6,251 nucleotides of DNA, taken from the NCBI GenBank assembly GCA_021163945.1, contig JAGGTC010000151.1:1-6251 (forward strand). Direction: 5' to 3'. The stretch is from Deltaproteobacteria bacterium. GTDB taxonomy: Bacteria; Desulfobacterota; Desulfofervidia; Desulfofervidales; DG-60. Shown here in pieces: positions 5,266 to 6,251 of the stretch (the first letter of the stretch is position 1; every line of letters begins with the position of its first letter). The position numbers and the translations under genes are program-made. The notes under the pieces were generated by a model, which searched no databases, was not told the origin of the DNA, and saw only the letters and a program-made list of their open reading frames with translations.

Positions 5266-6053
5266 CTTCTAAGGTTCCAATCCAGCCTACTGTATTTATC
5301 CTCTTTCAATTTAATTGATAGCTCCCTTTCTTCTGTTGTTAAATCCTGTCTTATCAAGTGTATAGAGAATGTTTCCTCAAAAGACTTCCTGATGATTTCA
5401 GAAAGTTCCATAAATGTTATTTTTCTTTCTAAGACATCTTCCAGAGAATACACCTTTTCTTTTAAATTTTCTGGCCTATTTTTTAAAAATGGAAGGAAAG
5501 TATCTATCTTTAGGCTCAATGGAATAGAGCCATGTTGGAATATTAAGTCCCTTTTTCTCTTTTGTGCATTACCACCTATTTTTTTACCATCAATGACGAT
5601 ATCATAGTCTTGATATGAGGCAAAGCAAAAATCACTCTTTTTTAATTCAAATCTTTTTATTTCCCTCAAAAAATGAGGTTTAAGCCCCAATTTTCTATAG
5701 GCATTCAAAAGGAATGAGCATATCTTTATAAAGGTCTCTTTGACAGGGCCAAATACCTTGATCTCATCCCTAAAGCAGGTTAGGCTATATGACAGTTCAT
5801 CATGATGAAATATGATCCCTCCACCTGTTATTCTCCTTACAAATAAGACCCCATGTTTTCTACATCTCTCCAAATTTAATGCCTCTTTAGCACTCTGGAA
5901 ATAGCCCAAAGAGAATGCAGGGGGTCTCCATCCATATAACCTTAGGGTAGGCGGGGTGCGTCCCAGACCATGCATGATCAATATGGCCTCATCTATTGCC
6001 ATATTTGTGAAAGGGTGACAAAATCCTGAGTGTATAAATCGCCACTGTTTCAT
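5262..6053 (-). CDS. lipM: LipM-type octanoyltransferase (lipoate ligase A fold)
   Basis: This 263-residue protein belongs to the biotin/lipoate protein ligase family and probably transfers octanoyl from acyl carrier protein to a lipoyl domain, supplying the LipA substrate. Numbered from ATG 6053, it shows NMAIDEA (17-23), GWRPPAFSLGYFQ (41-53), RRITGGG (73-79), and FCFASYQDYD followed by GKKIGGNAQ (156-164) with the invariant lysine K158, then FQHGSIPL. The cysteine C143 in the FCF string matches the place of the catalytic cysteine (C150) of Bacillus subtilis LipM. ATP-dependent lipoate ligase LplA lacks this residue, which favours a transferase over a salvage ligase. Direct adjacency to lipA supports the same reading. 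ATG 6053 is preferred because GGAAGG lies 9 bases upstream; a TTG at 6077 would add eight residues. It heads the lipM-lipA-lpdA run. An LplA-like ligase remains possible. Confidence 0.82.
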   Translation of the reverse strand: MKQWRFIHSGFCHPFTNMAIDEAILIMHGLGRTPPTLRLYGWRPPAFSLGYFQSAKEALNLERCRKHGVLFVRRITGGGIIFHHDELSYSLTCFRDEIKVFGPVKETFIKICSFLLNAYRKLGLKPHFLREIKRFELKKSDFCFASYQDYDIVIDGKKIGGNAQKRKRDLIFQHGSIPLSLKIDTFLPFLKNRPENLKEKVYSLEDVLERKITFMELSEIIRKSFEETFSIHLIRQDLTTEERELSIKLKEDKYSRLDWNLRR

Positions 6054-6062
6054 ATAATTTGG

Positions 6063-6068
6063 CCTTCC
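6063..6068 (-). promoter_or_regulatory. Ribosome binding site deciding the octanoyltransferase start
   Basis: On the minus strand GGAAGG lies 9 bases before ATG 6053. No comparable sequence precedes the alternative TTG start at 6077. In the 122 bases between this gene and the fragment at 6176-6251 I see no convincing promoter; the best pair (TTGATT, 17 bases, TATGGA) matches the -10 consensus poorly and would overlap this binding site. Confidence 0.5.
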
Positions 6069-6175
6069 ATAACACAATGTCTCTAAAAAATCAATAATTC
6101 AAAATCTGCTATTAATTTATGGAAAAGTAGTAAGACCTTTAGGATAAACCAAAGAAGAATAAATCAAAGAGTCTT

Positions 6176-6251
6176 TTATAGGTGAGCAGTCTTTTGTTCT
6201 AGTGTCCTTAGGCGGGTCAAGATATCTGAGGTAACACTTTCTTCTCTTTTA
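6176..6251 (-). CDS. Possible C-terminal fragment of an upstream gene
   Basis: From the right edge one minus-strand frame is open for 24 complete codons and stops at TAA 6176-6178. The peptide contains REESVTSDILTRLRTLEQKT, an amphipathic, charged helix of the kind found at protein C-termini or in coiled coils. A second frame is also open here (6119-6248) but reads as a less protein-like, proline- and cysteine-containing string. No family can be recognised from so little. If real, the gene lies in the same direction as the lipoate genes, 122 bases upstream of them. Confidence 0.4.
   Translation of the reverse strand, partial: KREESVTSDILTRLRTLEQKTAHL

Noticed and set aside
4916..5607. Plus-strand frames of 118 and 130 residues opposite lipA and the octanoyltransferase
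   Set aside because: They are antisense to strongly conserved motifs, have serine- and leucine-rich shadow composition and lack ribosome binding sites. The 64- and 81-residue plus-strand frames at 4798-4992 and 3862-4107 fail for the same reasons.
5262..6053. Calling the octanoyltransferase a classical LipB or a salvage ligase LplA
   Set aside because: The RRITGGG and GKKIGGNAQ motifs with the FCF cysteine fit the LipM group better than LipB or the cysteine-lacking LplA, though this rests on motif recall rather than a phylogeny.
1..6251. CRISPR array, tRNA or rRNA genes, intact insertion sequence
   Set aside because: No regularly spaced repeats, no cloverleaf-like segments, no conserved rRNA strings and no transposase reading frame were seen on either strand.

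Overview
The window reads as a stretch of a compact, AT-rich bacterial chromosome. A tetrahaem class III cytochrome c3-type protein points to an anaerobe of the sulfate-reducing or metal-reducing kind (Desulfobacterota / Thermodesulfobacteria-like). That placement is inferred from gene content and style; no rRNA or other decisive marker is present.

Left part (1-485): about 190 bases without a convincing gene, then a textbook sigma70-type promoter (193-221) and two very small plus-strand frames. The first (255-320) is a doubtful 21-residue ORF. The second (333-485) is a well-supported 50-residue single-span membrane protein with an ideal ribosome binding site. It converges on, and overlaps by 4 bases, a minus-strand short-chain dehydrogenase/reductase gene (482-1165).

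Middle (1166-2971): the SDR gene and seryl-tRNA synthetase (serS, 1206-2477) are divergent and separated by only 40 A/T-rich bases. serS ends at a strong GC hairpin (from 2478) that also separates it from the convergent cytochrome gene (2507-2971, minus). The cytochrome has a signal peptide, four CxxCH sites and exactly eight histidines. Its own consensus promoter (2993-3021) is embedded in a 39-bp dyad symmetry, the most interesting regulatory signal in the window.

Right part (3030-6053, minus): a tightly packed lipoate cluster read right to left. It holds a LipM-type octanoyltransferase, lipoyl synthase lipA (4-base GTGA overlap) and dihydrolipoamide dehydrogenase lpdA (1-base gap), followed by the cytochrome 58 bases downstream. 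Together the first three make protein-bound lipoyl groups (octanoyl transfer, then sulfur insertion) and re-oxidise them (Lpd, to NADH). The lipoyl acceptor (GcvH, an E2 subunit or another lipoate-binding protein) is not in the window. At the right edge a short minus-strand C-terminal coding fragment (6176-6251) may be the gene upstream.

No CRISPR array, tRNA, rRNA, intact mobile element or obviously new multi-gene system was found. The items worth a second look are the symmetric promoter, the small membrane protein with its strong expression signals, and the lipoate gene set.
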